Of a stretch of DNA of 64,000 bases, positions 8,898-19,525 are shown in pieces. Source of the DNA: Bryobacterales bacterium (GTDB lineage: Bacteria; Acidobacteriota; Terriglobia; Bryobacterales; UBA6623); assembly GCA_028819255.1 (NCBI GenBank), contig JAPPMB010000164.1, positions 70,109 to 134,108 on the forward strand. The letters run 5' to 3'. The translations under genes and the position numbers were made by a program. The notes beneath the pieces were generated by a model. It did not search any database, had not been told where the DNA came from, and was given only the letters and a program-made list of their open reading frames with translations. Each line of letters starts with the position of its first letter. Positions within the stretch are counted from its first letter, which is position 1.

Positions 8898-10064
8898 ATG
8901 AACTTGCATCGTAGCGCTACGCAGCTCTTTACGTCGGAGTCGGTCACCGAGGGCCACCCCGACAAGGTTTGTGACAAGGTCTCGGATGCCGTCCTCGACG
9001 CGGCTCTGGCGCAGGACCCGAATTCCCGGGTCGCCTGCGAGACTCTGGTGACCACCAACCTCTGCATCCTTTCCGGCGAGACCCGAACCTCGGCCAAGGT
9101 CGACCTCGAGGCCGTCGCCCGGGAGACGATCCGCGAGATCGGCTATTGCGATCCGGCATACCTGTTCGACGTCGACTCGTGCCGGGTCCGGACCCACGTG
9201 CATGCGCAGTCCGCCGACATCGCAATGGGGGTGGACACGGGCGGTGCGGGGGACCAGGGCATGATGTTCGGATTCGCGTGTCGCGAGACCGAAGAGCTGA
9301 TGCCTCTCCCGATCATGCTGGCCCACAGGCTCGCAAGGCGCCTTACCGATGTGCGCAGGGCCGGTGGCCTGCCGTTCCTGCGCCCCGACGGGAAGTCCCA
9401 GGTCACCGTCGAGTACGAGGGCGATACGCCCACGAGGATCGACGCGGTCGTGGTCTCGACCCAGCACGACCCCGTCGGAGGGGACACCCTGTCGAGCCAG
9501 GCCGAGCTCCGCGAGCGCGTCCGGGAGGTCATCATCGACCCCGTCGTGCCCTCGAGCCTGACGGACCGCGGCACCAGCTACCACATCAACCCGACCGGCC
9601 AGTTCGAGATCGGCGGCCCGCACGGAGACACCGGGCTCACCGGGCGAAAGATCATCGTCGACACCTATGGCGGCATGGGCCGCCACGGCGGCGGCGCCTT
9701 CTCCGGCAAGGATCCTACGAAGGTGGACCGCTCGGCCTGCTACATGGCCCGTCACATCGCCAAGAACATCGTCGCGGCCGGACTGGCCGACCGCTGCGAG
9801 GTGCAGCTGGCCTACGCCATCGGCGTTGCAGACCCGGTCTCAGTCCGCGTGGACACCTACGGAACCGGCCGGCTCCCCGAGACGCGTCTCGCCGAGGTCG
9901 TGCAGGAACTGTTCCCTCTCACCCCCAAGGCGCTGATCGATTACCTCGATCTGCGCCGTCCGATCTACAAGTCCACGGCGGCCTACGGCCATTTCGGACG
10001 CAGCGAGGAGACGTTCACATGGGAGCGGATAGACCGAACCGGCGACTTGAAGGGGCGGACCTGA
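8898..10064 (+). CDS. metK: S-adenosylmethionine synthetase
   Basis: A 388-residue enzyme forming SAM from methionine and ATP. Family signatures: [16 protein letters not shown] at the N-terminus, the methionine-loop GAGDQG-like [13 protein letters not shown], and the phosphate loop [19 protein letters not shown]. The C-terminal HFGR...FTWE closes the domain. The ATG is preceded by CGGAGA. An in-frame upstream Met adds 34 residues without family similarity and was not used. It lies just before ahcY, with 48 bases between them, so SAM formation and SAH recycling are encoded side by side. Confidence 0.97.
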   Translation: MNLHRSATQLFTSESVTEGHPDKVCDKVSDAVLDAALAQDPNSRVACETLVTTNLCILSGETRTSAKVDLEAVARETIREIGYCDPAYLFDVDSCRVRTHVHAQSADIAMGVDTGGAGDQGMMFGFACRETEELMPLPIMLAHRLARRLTDVRRAGGLPFLRPDGKSQVTVEYEGDTPTRIDAVVVSTQHDPVGGDTLSSQAELRERVREVIIDPVVPSSLTDRGTSYHINPTGQFEIGGPHGDTGLTGRKIIVDTYGGMGRHGGGAFSGKDPTKVDRSACYMARHIAKNIVAAGLADRCEVQLAYAIGVADPVSVRVDTYGTGRLPETRLAEVVQELFPLTPKALIDYLDLRRPIYKSTAAYGHFGRSEETFTWERIDRTGDLKGRT

Positions 10065-10112
10065 CCCGGGGTGCGGCGGACGGCGACCGGCCAGGCAGCG
10101 GGGACAGGAATA

Positions 10113-11609
<1,497 letters not shown>

Positions 11610-11613
11610 TTGG

Positions 11614-12471
11614 GTGGCGGGCGCGCTGGCGATGGTCGGAAAAGGTCTGCGGGGTCCGCATCATCGAGGGCGGCGGCTGCGAAGGGCGCTGGCGACCGCC
11701 TTCATTCTGTGCTGTGCGGGCTGGGTCTCGGCCCAGCTGACGCACCATGACCTGCCCGTTCTTCCCCTGTCCGCGCACCGCCTCGGAGGGCCGGCCGGAA
11801 TCACCGAGCCGTCCGAGTTCGTCCTGGCGCGCATGGCGTATTCGGATCTCTATGCGGGCGAGCCTCTCGAAGTTCGTCCCTGGCAGATCGACGCGCCGGC
11901 CGCAGAGCGGCACTTCCTCCAGGGCCTGCGTCGCCTCTCGGCCATCCACGCGAGGCCGACGGAGTTCTACATCCATCCGAACGCCCCCGGCCTCTTCGAC
12001 CTGCCGTTCCTGTACGTGGTCGAGCCGGGACACTGGAACCTGACCGAGACGGAGGTCGGGCGGATCCGCGAATACCTGCTCAGGGGCGGCTTCATCATGT
12101 TCGACGACTTCCACGGCAGCGCCGAATGGCAGAACTTCATGCGGGGCATCCGCCGGATTTTTCCGAACCGGGAAGTGGAGGACATCGACTCCGGCAGCGA
12201 GGTGTTCCACGTGCTCTTCGACATGGAACATCGCGAGCAGATTCCCGGCCTGCAGATGCTGTACAGCGGCAGGCCCTTCGAGAAGGACGGCTACATCCCG
12301 CACTGGCGGGGCGTTCGCGACGACGACGGGCGGCTGATGATCCTGATCAACCACAACATGGACCTAGGCGACGCCTGGGAGCACGCGGACGTGCCCGAGT
12401 ACCCGGAGCGGTTCACGGCCATGTCGTACAGGCTGGCGATCAACTACATCATCTATGCGATGACGCACTGA
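11614..12471 (+). CDS. DUF4159 domain protein, exported
   Basis: A 285-residue protein with an N-terminal hydrophobic segment (LATAFILCCAGWVSAQ, about residues 26-41) that looks like a signal peptide. The remainder matches DUF4159: FVLARMAYSDL, the motif LPFLYVVEPGHWNLTETE, LRGGFIMFDDFHG, and a central SGSEVFHVLFDME. The fold is glutamine-amidotransferase-like in related families, but no activity is established. DUF4159 genes are often near MoxR-type ATPases and Bat proteins; none is present here. The GTG start at 11614 lies 4 bases after ahcY; ATG at 11632 is an alternative. The 3' end overlaps the converging small gene by 23 bases. Confidence 0.85.
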   Translation: MAGALAMVGKGLRGPHHRGRRLRRALATAFILCCAGWVSAQLTHHDLPVLPLSAHRLGGPAGITEPSEFVLARMAYSDLYAGEPLEVRPWQIDAPAAERHFLQGLRRLSAIHARPTEFYIHPNAPGLFDLPFLYVVEPGHWNLTETEVGRIREYLLRGGFIMFDDFHGSAEWQNFMRGIRRIFPNREVEDIDSGSEVFHVLFDMEHREQIPGLQMLYSGRPFEKDGYIPHWRGVRDDDGRLMILINHNMDLGDAWEHADVPEYPERFTAMSYRLAINYIIYAMTH

Positions 12472-12739
12472 CACTGGCGCGCCGCCGGCTGTGCTGGAAG
12501 ATCTCCAGCGCTTCGTCGACTCCCATCCACAGGTTGACCAGGCCGACTCCGGAAACTGCTCCGCGCAGGTGGTTGCTCAGCCAGAACTCGCTGTGCTGCG
12601 GCTGCAGGCTGAAGAAGAAGTTGTTGTCCCAGAGCAGGGTCCACGGCAGGAGCAGCAGGACCATGCCGACCTCGACGCAGAACAGCAGATACACGACCTG
12701 GCTCAGCACGACGTGAGGCCTTCTCCGCAGCGGCTTCAT
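12449..12739 (-). CDS. Small conserved-looking membrane protein
   Basis: A 96-residue protein with a strong membrane helix (VVYLLFCVEVGMVLLLLPW, about residues 13-31), then a polar segment LWDNNFFFSLQPQHSEF and SNHLRGAVSGVGLVNLWMGVDEALEI. The mix of aromatic and polar residues and clear codon bias argue that it is real. I do not recognise the family or a function. GTG at 12778 would add 13 residues. It is the last gene of the tex-rnhB group, 50 bases after rnhB, and its end overlaps the DUF4159 gene on the other strand. Confidence 0.65.
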   Translation of the reverse strand: MKPLRRRPHVVLSQVVYLLFCVEVGMVLLLLPWTLLWDNNFFFSLQPQHSEFWLSNHLRGAVSGVGLVNLWMGVDEALEIFQHSRRRASVSASSHR

Positions 12740-12789
12740 GTCAGCGGGCGCCGGCGGGAATCTGGGGCTGATGCTCACGTTTCCACAGT

Positions 12790-13446
12790 TTAGCCGTGTC
12801 CCGGGCGCTCCGGATGAAGTGCCGCCATCCGCGCCACAGGCGCGTAGCTGTGGCGATGCTGCGGCAGGCAGCCGTAGCGGCGGATGGCATCGCGGTGCGC
12901 GGCGGTCGGATAGCCCTTGTGCGAACGCAGACCGTACTCGGGGTAGACCTCGTCCCAGGCCAGCATGCACCGGTCGCGCGCGACCTTCGCGAGGATCGAT
13001 GCGGCTGCGACGGAGCGGCTCACGCGGTCGCCTTTGACGACCGCGCGCTGGGCGGTGTCGAGGTCGACCGTGACCGCATCGATCAGCAGGAAGTCCGGCA
13101 CCGGATCGAGCGCCTCGACCGCGATGCGCATCGCCAGCCGGGCCGCCTGCAGGATGTTTAGCAGATCAATCTGCGCGGCGTCGACCGCCCCGACTGCGCA
13201 TGCCAGGGCGGTTTCCCGGATCCGCCTGTCGAGTTCGGCCCGACGTCGCGGGCCGAGCCTCTTGCTGTCGTCGAGGCCCGAAAGCTCCGCGTCGGGGTCA
13301 AGGACCACTGCCGCTGCGAACACCGGCCCGAAGAGGCAGCCTCGTCCGGCCTCGTCGATTCCCGCGACCGTGCGGAAGCCTTCTCCGCGGGCCTCGTTCT
13401 CCAGCGACCAGGTCGGCCGGCCGTCCGCCCGGCCCCGATGCGGCAT
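12790..13446 (-). CDS. rnhB: Ribonuclease HII
   Basis: A 218-residue endonuclease removing ribonucleotides from DNA and RNA of RNA-DNA hybrids. Active-site marks: GIDEAGRGCLFGPVF (Asp-Glu-Gly), LDDSKRL, the third acidic segment LLIDAVTVD and the GDRVSRSVAAASILAKVARD helix, ending with the HKGYPT motif. It starts 2 bases after the stop of the tex-like gene, so the two are almost certainly co-transcribed and probably coupled. Confidence 0.95.
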   Translation of the reverse strand: MPHRGRADGRPTWSLENEARGEGFRTVAGIDEAGRGCLFGPVFAAAVVLDPDAELSGLDDSKRLGPRRRAELDRRIRETALACAVGAVDAAQIDLLNILQAARLAMRIAVEALDPVPDFLLIDAVTVDLDTAQRAVVKGDRVSRSVAAASILAKVARDRCMLAWDEVYPEYGLRSHKGYPTAAHRDAIRRYGCLPQHRHSYAPVARMAALHPERPGHG

Positions 13447-13448
13447 GC

Positions 13449-16085
13449 CTAGATTTTCGTGCGGTACCTGTCCTGGAGCATGTCGAGCTTCTCCTCCATG
13501 CTCAGCTTCTGGCGCCCGCGCTTCCTCCGGCGACCGGAATCGGGTCCGAAGGTGCGGTTGAACGGCTTGCGCCGGCTCCGCCTGTCCGGGCCCCCTCCGC
13601 GCCGGCTCCGCCCGCCGTCGAAACGGCCGGACCGGAACCTTGGACCGCCGTTGCGGCTCCGCGCCGGGCGCGAGTTCGGCGCCCACATGGACAGCCCGAT
13701 CCGGTTCTTGCCCTGGTTGTCCGGCTTGATGAAGACCTCGACCGGCGAGCCCACCTGGAATTTCGGCTTCGACTCGCCCTTGAACTCGCGTTTGATCTGG
13801 GACACGTGCAGGAGGGCGTCCTGGTCCGCCCCGATATCGACGAAGACGCCGTACTCCCTCACGCTCGCGACCACGCCCTCGATCTTGCTGCCGGGGGCCA
13901 GCTCCTCGTCCCGGCGCAGGCGAACGGGCGGCTCGGGAAGCCGGAACGCCTTCCGGACACGCCGCCGGCTGGGTCTGAGCTCCTCCAGTGCCGAACGGAC
14001 GAGCAGGATCGAGCGTTCCGGACTCACGAACTGCTCCGGGTCCACGGCATCCAGACGCTCGGGTTCGGCCAGGAGCGTTTCAAGGTCGCATCCCGCAGCC
14101 TCGGCGAACTGTTCGTGGAGCTGGCCGTACTCGGGGTGGGCGCCTGTCGCGTCCAGCGGGTCGCCGCCGTAGACGCGCAGGAACCCGACCGCCTGCGCGA
14201 AGATCCTGTCGCTGAGTCCGGCCACCTTCTTCAGGTCCGCCCGGGACTGGAATGGCCCCTTCCTGGTCCGGTGCTCGATGACGCGCTTGGCCAGCGGCCT
14301 TGTGAACCCGGGAACCAGCGACAAGAGGGGCGCTGAGGCGCGATTCACGTCCACGCCGACATCGTGCACGGCCCGCTCGACCGTCCGCCTGAGGGCATCG
14401 CGGAGGGCATCGGCGTTGACCTCGTAGTGGTGCATTCCGATTCCAACGGTGCGGGGATCCGCCTTGGCCAGCTCGGCCATGGGATCCTGCACACGGCGCG
14501 CGAGGCTGATGGCGCTTCGGAAACCGGGGTCCAGGCGCGGGAACTCGCGCTTGGCCGTCCGGGATGCCGCATAGATCCATGTGCCGCTGTCGCGAGCGGC
14601 GAGCCACCGCGTGCCGATCTTGCCGGACTTGCGGATCTGGGAGCGGAGGAACTGCTCTGTGATGCGCTTGCGAGGGCCGGTCGGAAAGACGATGAGATCC
14701 ACGTCGTGGACGGCGAGCATCTCGCTCAGTTCGGTGCGCCGCGCCCCCTGCCTGCTCCGGCGGGACGCCTTGGCCTTGGGTTCGGACCCGGCCTTGGGGC
14801 TCGGTTCGCCTGAGCCGGCCGCGGGAGACCCGCCGTCGGCCGTCGGGCCCGGGTTCCCGGGATCCGCATCGTTCGTCGGCTGCCCGTCAGCGGCAGGAGG
14901 ATCGCTGTCGGTCGGCAGGGGCGGGGCGCTGGAACGCGACTCGGCGACGACCTGAACCGCTTCCTTGGGCGCCTTCCCGCCGGCGCGGGCGTTCCGCCGC
15001 TGGCGGCCGGTTCCGTCGCCGTCCCGGATGATCGCGTAGTCGACGAGCTCGCCCTTGGTGTTCACCAGCGCCGCCCGCCAGCCGCCGCGTCGGCCGGTCT
15101 CGACGCCCATGATGTTCAGGTGATGCGCTGTCGGCCCCAGCAGCGCGTCGCGCAGCGTCTTTCGATAGGAATCGACGGCGTCGCTGTCGGCCTGTCGATC
15201 CAGCTGCCGCAGCACGTCGTTCCGGACCCGATCGACCAGCCCGTTGCGCAGGGCCGAATCGATGACTCGCCTGAGGTGGGGAGCATAGGAGGATCCGGTG
15301 TCCTTGATCAGGCACCGCTCCAGGTACTTGGCCGCCGCCTCAAACGGAAACTCCTGCTTCACTTCGAGCAGGCCGGTCCTCACGCCCCGGCGCAAGGACA
15401 GGCGCTTCTGCCAGGGAATCTCCGCCACCTTGGACCGGAAGCCGTCCAGCGACTGGTAGCGCGGCTCCTTGCGGGCCGCGGGCTTGGCCGCCACGACGAT
15501 CTCGCAGTCGCGTCGGCACAGCTTTCGCAGCTCGCGCAGGATCTCCGGCTTTTCGCTCAGCCATTGTGCCGCGATTGCGTACGCGCCGTTCAGCGCCTTC
15601 TCGGCGGTCTCGACTCCGTTCACCGTGTCGACGTGTCTGGCGGCCTCCGCCAGGATGTCGCTGCTTTCGTCTTGGAACCAGAGCGTGCGAGCCAGCGGAT
15701 CCAGGCCCCGCTCGACCGCCACGTCCGCCGGCCCCGGCTTGCGGGCCCGATATGGGCCGAAGACGTCGTTGAGCTCGCGGCGGTCCCGGGCATCCTCCAG
15801 CTGCTTCTTCAGCTCCGGTGTGAGGACGCCACGCTGGCCGAGCGTGGTCAGCATCGAGATGCGGTGGTCGATCAGGTCGCGATGCTCCTTGAGCGTTCGC
15901 AGGACGGCCTGGACTCGCTCCTCGTCCAGACCAGCGCAGAGATCCGCCCTGTATCGTGCGAGGAATGCAGGGGTGGCGCCGTTCTCGACCTGCTGAACGA
16001 GTTCCAGCAGATCCTTCAACGGGATTTCGGATTCCCGGGACACCTGGACGAAGGCATCCACGGGAAGCCCTGTAAGGGGTTTCAT
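13449..16085 (-). CDS. Tex-family RNA-binding protein with insert and basic tail
   Basis: An 878-residue Tex/S1 protein, longer than usual Tex (about 770). In order: N-terminal helical region (ATPAFLARYRADLCAGLDEERV in place of the PFIARYRKE block), the YqgF/RuvC-like domain (HLNIMGVETGRRGGWRAALV, then DVDLIVFPTGPRKRITEQFL), helix-hairpin-helix units (ASAPLLSLVPGFTRPLAKRVIEHR, FQSRADLKKVAGLSDRIF), and an S1 domain (GVVASVREYGVFVDIG...LLHVSQI). Two oddities: about 85 Pro/Gly/Ala/Ser/acidic residues split the YqgF-like domain (near 14735-15010), and the S1 domain is followed by an Arg/Gly-rich tail of about 70 residues. Start taken at MKPLTGLPV; an ATG at 16124 adds 13 residues. Tex proteins act in transcription and RNA metabolism. 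Confidence 0.9.
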   Translation of the reverse strand: MKPLTGLPVDAFVQVSRESEIPLKDLLELVQQVENGATPAFLARYRADLCAGLDEERVQAVLRTLKEHRDLIDHRISMLTTLGQRGVLTPELKKQLEDARDRRELNDVFGPYRARKPGPADVAVERGLDPLARTLWFQDESSDILAEAARHVDTVNGVETAEKALNGAYAIAAQWLSEKPEILRELRKLCRRDCEIVVAAKPAARKEPRYQSLDGFRSKVAEIPWQKRLSLRRGVRTGLLEVKQEFPFEAAAKYLERCLIKDTGSSYAPHLRRVIDSALRNGLVDRVRNDVLRQLDRQADSDAVDSYRKTLRDALLGPTAHHLNIMGVETGRRGGWRAALVNTKGELVDYAIIRDGDGTGRQRRNARAGGKAPKEAVQVVAESRSSAPPLPTDSDPPAADGQPTNDADPGNPGPTADGGSPAAGSGEPSPKAGSEPKAKASRRSRQGARRTELSEMLAVHDVDLIVFPTGPRKRITEQFLRSQIRKSGKIGTRWLAARDSGTWIYAASRTAKREFPRLDPGFRSAISLARRVQDPMAELAKADPRTVGIGMHHYEVNADALRDALRRTVERAVHDVGVDVNRASAPLLSLVPGFTRPLAKRVIEHRTRKGPFQSRADLKKVAGLSDRIFAQAVGFLRVYGGDPLDATGAHPEYGQLHEQFAEAAGCDLETLLAEPERLDAVDPEQFVSPERSILLVRSALEELRPSRRRVRKAFRLPEPPVRLRRDEELAPGSKIEGVVASVREYGVFVDIGADQDALLHVSQIKREFKGESKPKFQVGSPVEVFIKPDNQGKNRIGLSMWAPNSRPARSRNGGPRFRSGRFDGGRSRRGGGPDRRSRRKPFNRTFGPDSGRRRKRGRQKLSMEEKLDMLQDRYRTKI

Positions 16086-16118
16086 TACGCAGCCAAAGAC
16101 CCTGACTAGACCTTCCTG

Positions 16119-16124
16119 TATCAT
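16119..16124 (+). promoter_or_regulatory. Possible -10 element
   Basis: TATCAT (5 of 6 to TATAAT), preceded by TG, ends 10 bases before the ATG at 16135. The overlapping sequence on the other strand reads TATGAT and could serve the tex-like gene, so this short divergent gap may hold back-to-back promoters. Confidence 0.35.
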
Positions 16125-16134
16125 AGGGCAAACC

Positions 16135-16749
16135 ATGCGACGGTTGCGAGCAGGACACTGGCTGCTCTGCGTCACCGTGTTATTGGCGGCCAGTTCTCCG
16201 CTGGCCGCCCAGGTCATCCACTTTGAATCGAACGGGATGGCCTATCAGGTCTTGACGCGCGAGGGACTGACGCTGATGTGCGCAGCGATGCCGTTCAGGA
16301 CGAGCCGGTATGCGGTGATGCACATTGCCGTGAGCAACGGCAGCCGCGAGACGTGGCAGATTGACGCCGACGACTTCGTCTTCGAGTACATGGACGGCAC
16401 GCGGGTCCGTGCGGCGACGGAAGAGCGGGTCGTCGGGGAGTTCTTCCGGAGCGCCGGCCGATCGGAGCTGCTCAAGCTGCAGACGGCCTACGAGAAGGCG
16501 CTCTACAACAACCAGTACATCCGTCCCAACAACAGCTACGAGAAACGCAGGCTGTCGGCGCTGGCTTTCGGGCCGAAGGGCCTGAAGGCATCGGCGGCGG
16601 CGGCGGCGATCACGTTCGTCAGCGGGAAGGTCGGTCCGGGGGATTCCACGGACGGCGCCCTGTTCTTTCCGACCTCGGGGCGGCAGCTCGGTCCGGGCAG
16701 GATCGTTGCGGACCTCGGTCCGGTGAGCTTCGAGTTCCTCGCGCAGTAG
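16135..16749 (+). CDS. Secreted protein of unknown function
   Basis: A 204-residue protein with a clear signal peptide (LLCVTVLLAASSPLAAQ, cleavage near residue 25). The mature part looks beta-rich, with MHIAVSNGSRETWQIDADDFVFEYMDG, a form seen in periplasmic domains that follow immunoglobulin-like folds, then a helical stretch LLKLQTAYEKALYNNQYIRPNN and a final strand block FPTSGRQLGPGRIVADLGPVSFEF. No family is recognised. It diverges from the tex-like gene with about 50 bases between the chosen starts. Confidence 0.7.
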   Translation: MRRLRAGHWLLCVTVLLAASSPLAAQVIHFESNGMAYQVLTREGLTLMCAAMPFRTSRYAVMHIAVSNGSRETWQIDADDFVFEYMDGTRVRAATEERVVGEFFRSAGRSELLKLQTAYEKALYNNQYIRPNNSYEKRRLSALAFGPKGLKASAAAAAITFVSGKVGPGDSTDGALFFPTSGRQLGPGRIVADLGPVSFEFLAQ

Positions 16750-16849
16750 GCCTGGGCGCAGCTGCTGACGAAGGGTTCCGGGCCGGGATGCTCCGGGCGG
16801 CTTGCCGGATCCACGCGTTCGCGCTTCTGCGTGCGACAATGCTCGGGCC

Positions 16850-18235
16850 ATGGCGGGGATCCTGCGTTACGGAACCTATGTTCCGTACTGTCGCCTGCTG
16901 CGCTCCGATCTTCCGGGCCGGGGACGCGGCGAGCGGTCCGTGGCCAGCTTCGATGAGGATGCGGTCTCTCTCGCCGTTGAGGCGGGCCGCGAGGCCCTGC
17001 GAGACTCGGACGCCGCTCCCGAGAACCTGCTTCTCGCTTCCACGTCGCATCCGTACGCCGAGAAGCTCAACGCCGCCGCCGTGCAGGCGGCGCTCGACCT
17101 GCCGGCGGACGTGCTGGCTGTCGACGTGTCATCCTCGACCCGGGCGGGCCTCGCTGCGATTGGCCTTGCCTCCCGGATGGCGGGCGGACCTTCGCTGGTC
17201 TGTGCCGCGGACGTGGTCGTCGGGGCCCCCGGCGGTTCGCGCGAGTCGATGGGCGGAGATGCGGCCTGCGCGTTTCTGATCGGAAACGATCCTGGTGCGG
17301 CAGCCGAGATCGTTGGCGCGGCCTCCCGCACGGAGGAACTGCTTGATGTCTGGAGGGGTCCGGAGCAGTCGTTCGCCCGGCAATGGGAGGAGCGTTTCGT
17401 GCAGCAGCGACTCGTTCCGGCGCTGGTGCGCGCATTCGACCGGTCACTGCGGGACGCCGGAATGCCCGCCGGCCGTCTGTCCCGGGTGGCCATCGACACG
17501 GCGCACCCCAAGATCGCCGCATCGTTCGCCGCGAAGACGGGTCTGAAGCCCGGGCAGATCGCCGACAACCTGCTGGAGAGCGTTGGCCGGCCGGGCGCAG
17601 CCGGTGCAGGCCTCCTGCTGGCCAGCCTGCTGGACTCGGCGGGACCCGGCGAGGTGATGGCCGTTGTCTCCGCCGCGGACGGTGCCGAGTCCGTGGTGGT
17701 GAAGGCCGCCCCTGCCCTCGAGGATTCGCGACCCGCCCACTCGGTGTCCTCCTGGATCCGGTCCCGGCGATCCGGGCTTGCCTACCACACGTATCTGAAA
17801 TGGAGGGGGATCCTTCCCTTCGAACCCCCCAGGCGCCCGGATCCGCCCCGTCCCGCTGCGCCGCCGATGCAGCGCGCCGAGCGATGGAAGTACGCGTTCA
17901 TCGGATCGCGCTGCACCACGTGCGGGGCGACGAACCTGCCTCCCCAGCGCGTCTGCGTGGCGTGTGGCGCAGTGGACGCGATGGCGCCCGCGCCGTACGC
18001 CGACGCCACCGCGCGGGTCGCCACCTACACGGTGGATCACCTGGCGTACTCGCTCCAGCAGCCGGTCGTCGCGGCGGTGGTCGATTTCGACCAGGGCGGC
18101 CGCTTTGCGTGTGAACTGGCCGACGTCGATCCGGCCACCGTGGAGATCGGGCAGGAGCTCGAGATGACCTTCCGCAGGTTGTACACTTCGGATGGCGTGC
18201 GCAACTACTTCTGGAAGGCGCGCCCGCGCAGGTAG
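16850..18235 (+). CDS. HMG-CoA-synthase-like protein fused to DUF35 OB-fold
   Basis: A 461-residue fusion. Residues 1-310 have the thiolase-superfamily fold of HMG-CoA synthases (ILRYGTYVPYCRL at the start, SMGGDAACAFLIG, AIDTAHPKIAASFAAKTG). Residues about 335-461 are a DUF35 domain: a rubredoxin-like zinc ribbon CTTCG...CVACG near 352-375 followed by an OB-fold (TARVATYTVDH, VAAVVDFDQGGRFACELADV). The catalytic Cys expected in the segment around residues 90-100 is replaced (VDVSSSTRAG), so classical HMG-CoA synthesis is unlikely. In archaea thiolase, HMGS and DUF35 form a complex that channels acetoacetyl-CoA; the thiolase gene 29 bases downstream makes a similar pair likely here. ATG 16850 chosen as first family residue. 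Confidence 0.85.
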   Translation: MAGILRYGTYVPYCRLLRSDLPGRGRGERSVASFDEDAVSLAVEAGREALRDSDAAPENLLLASTSHPYAEKLNAAAVQAALDLPADVLAVDVSSSTRAGLAAIGLASRMAGGPSLVCAADVVVGAPGGSRESMGGDAACAFLIGNDPGAAAEIVGAASRTEELLDVWRGPEQSFARQWEERFVQQRLVPALVRAFDRSLRDAGMPAGRLSRVAIDTAHPKIAASFAAKTGLKPGQIADNLLESVGRPGAAGAGLLLASLLDSAGPGEVMAVVSAADGAESVVVKAAPALEDSRPAHSVSSWIRSRRSGLAYHTYLKWRGILPFEPPRRPDPPRPAAPPMQRAERWKYAFIGSRCTTCGATNLPPQRVCVACGAVDAMAPAPYADATARVATYTVDHLAYSLQQPVVAAVVDFDQGGRFACELADVDPATVEIGQELEMTFRRLYTSDGVRNYFWKARPRR

Positions 18236-18264
18236 AAGGAATCGAACGCAGGAGGTGAACGGCA

Positions 18265-19446
18265 ATGGCTAGCAGGGGAATCCGCGATCGTGTCGCCATA
18301 GTGGGGATGGGATGCACCCGCTTCGGGGAGCACTGGGACCGCGGCGCGAGCGACCTGCTCGTCGAGGCCGCCCTGGAAGCCTGCTCTTCGGCACGCATCG
18401 ATCGGGACGCGGTCGATGCCTACTGGATGGGCACGTTGACGAGCGGGCTTTCCGGCCTGATGCTGTCCGAGCCTCTCAAGACCGGCTACAAGCCGATCAC
18501 GCGGGTCGAGAACTACTGTGCGACGGGAAGCGAGGCGATCCGGAATGCCGCCTACGCGGTCGCATGCGGCGCGTACGATCTCGTGATGGCGATCGGCGTC
18601 GAGAAGCTCAAGGACTCCGGCTATTCCGGTCTCGCGTCTGGCGGCGGGATTCCCACGGACGGCACGCAGTCGTCAATGACCGCTCCGGCCACCTTCTCGC
18701 TGCTCGCGCCCGCCTACTCGAAGAAGTACGGGCTGGACCGCGAAACCCTGCGCCGCGTGCTGACCCGGATCGCCTGGAAGAACCACGCCAACGGAGCGCG
18801 CAATCCCAAGGCGCAGTTCCAGCGCGTGGTCCCGCCGGAGAAGATCGAGAACGCCCCGAAGGTGGCCGGGATGCTCGGAGTGTTCGATTGCTCGGGGGTC
18901 AGCGACGGAGCGGCTGCCGCGATCCTGTGCCGGGCGGAGGACGCCCACAAGTACACGGACAGACCGCTCCTCATCAAGGCGCTGTCGTTCATCGCGGGCC
19001 CGGCGGACGGCGCGAAACGCCAAGACTACGACTACACGTCCTTTCCGGAAGTCGTCGCGAGCGCGGCAGACGCCTACGCCCAGGCGGGCGTCAGGAACGC
19101 CCGCGACGAGATCTCGATGGCCGAAGTGCATGACTGCTTCACGCCGACCGAGCTCGTGCTCATGGAGGACCTCGGATTCTCGAGGCGCGGGAACGCATGG
19201 CGCGACACGCTCGAGGGCCGGTTCGAGCTTGGCGGCGACCAGCCGGTGAACCCGGACGGCGGCCTGAAGAGCTTCGGGCATCCAATCGGAGCCAGCGGAC
19301 TTCGAATGATGTACGAGATGTGGCTGCAGTTCAGGGGCGAGGCCGGAGCGCGCCAGGTGCCGGCCCCAAGGCTGGGCCTGACGCACAATCTGGGCGGCGC
19401 GCCAGGGCGTTGCGTGAGCTTCGTGTCGGTGGTGGGCGCGAACTAG
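18265..19446 (+). CDS. Thiolase (acetyl-CoA acetyltransferase, SCP2-like)
   Basis: A 393-residue thiolase. It has the nucleophile Cys85 in NYCATGSEAI, the His segment EVHDCFTPTEL and the C-terminal SFGHPIGASGLRM. It belongs to the SCP2/lipid-transfer-type thiolases that often pair with DUF35 proteins, rather than to PhaA-type biosynthetic thiolases. Preceded by a ribosome site AGGAGGTG 8 bases upstream. With the upstream gene it should form an acyl-CoA condensing or cleaving complex; the substrate cannot be told from sequence. Confidence 0.9.
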   Translation: MASRGIRDRVAIVGMGCTRFGEHWDRGASDLLVEAALEACSSARIDRDAVDAYWMGTLTSGLSGLMLSEPLKTGYKPITRVENYCATGSEAIRNAAYAVACGAYDLVMAIGVEKLKDSGYSGLASGGGIPTDGTQSSMTAPATFSLLAPAYSKKYGLDRETLRRVLTRIAWKNHANGARNPKAQFQRVVPPEKIENAPKVAGMLGVFDCSGVSDGAAAAILCRAEDAHKYTDRPLLIKALSFIAGPADGAKRQDYDYTSFPEVVASAADAYAQAGVRNARDEISMAEVHDCFTPTELVLMEDLGFSRRGNAWRDTLEGRFELGGDQPVNPDGGLKSFGHPIGASGLRMMYEMWLQFRGEAGARQVPAPRLGLTHNLGGAPGRCVSFVSVVGAN

Positions 19447-19525
19447 CCGAACCCGGACCGTCGATCGCCCTGCCGGGGCCCGAGCCGCGATACTCTGTAG
19501 CACGTTCGGCCAAGCGACGCGCAAC

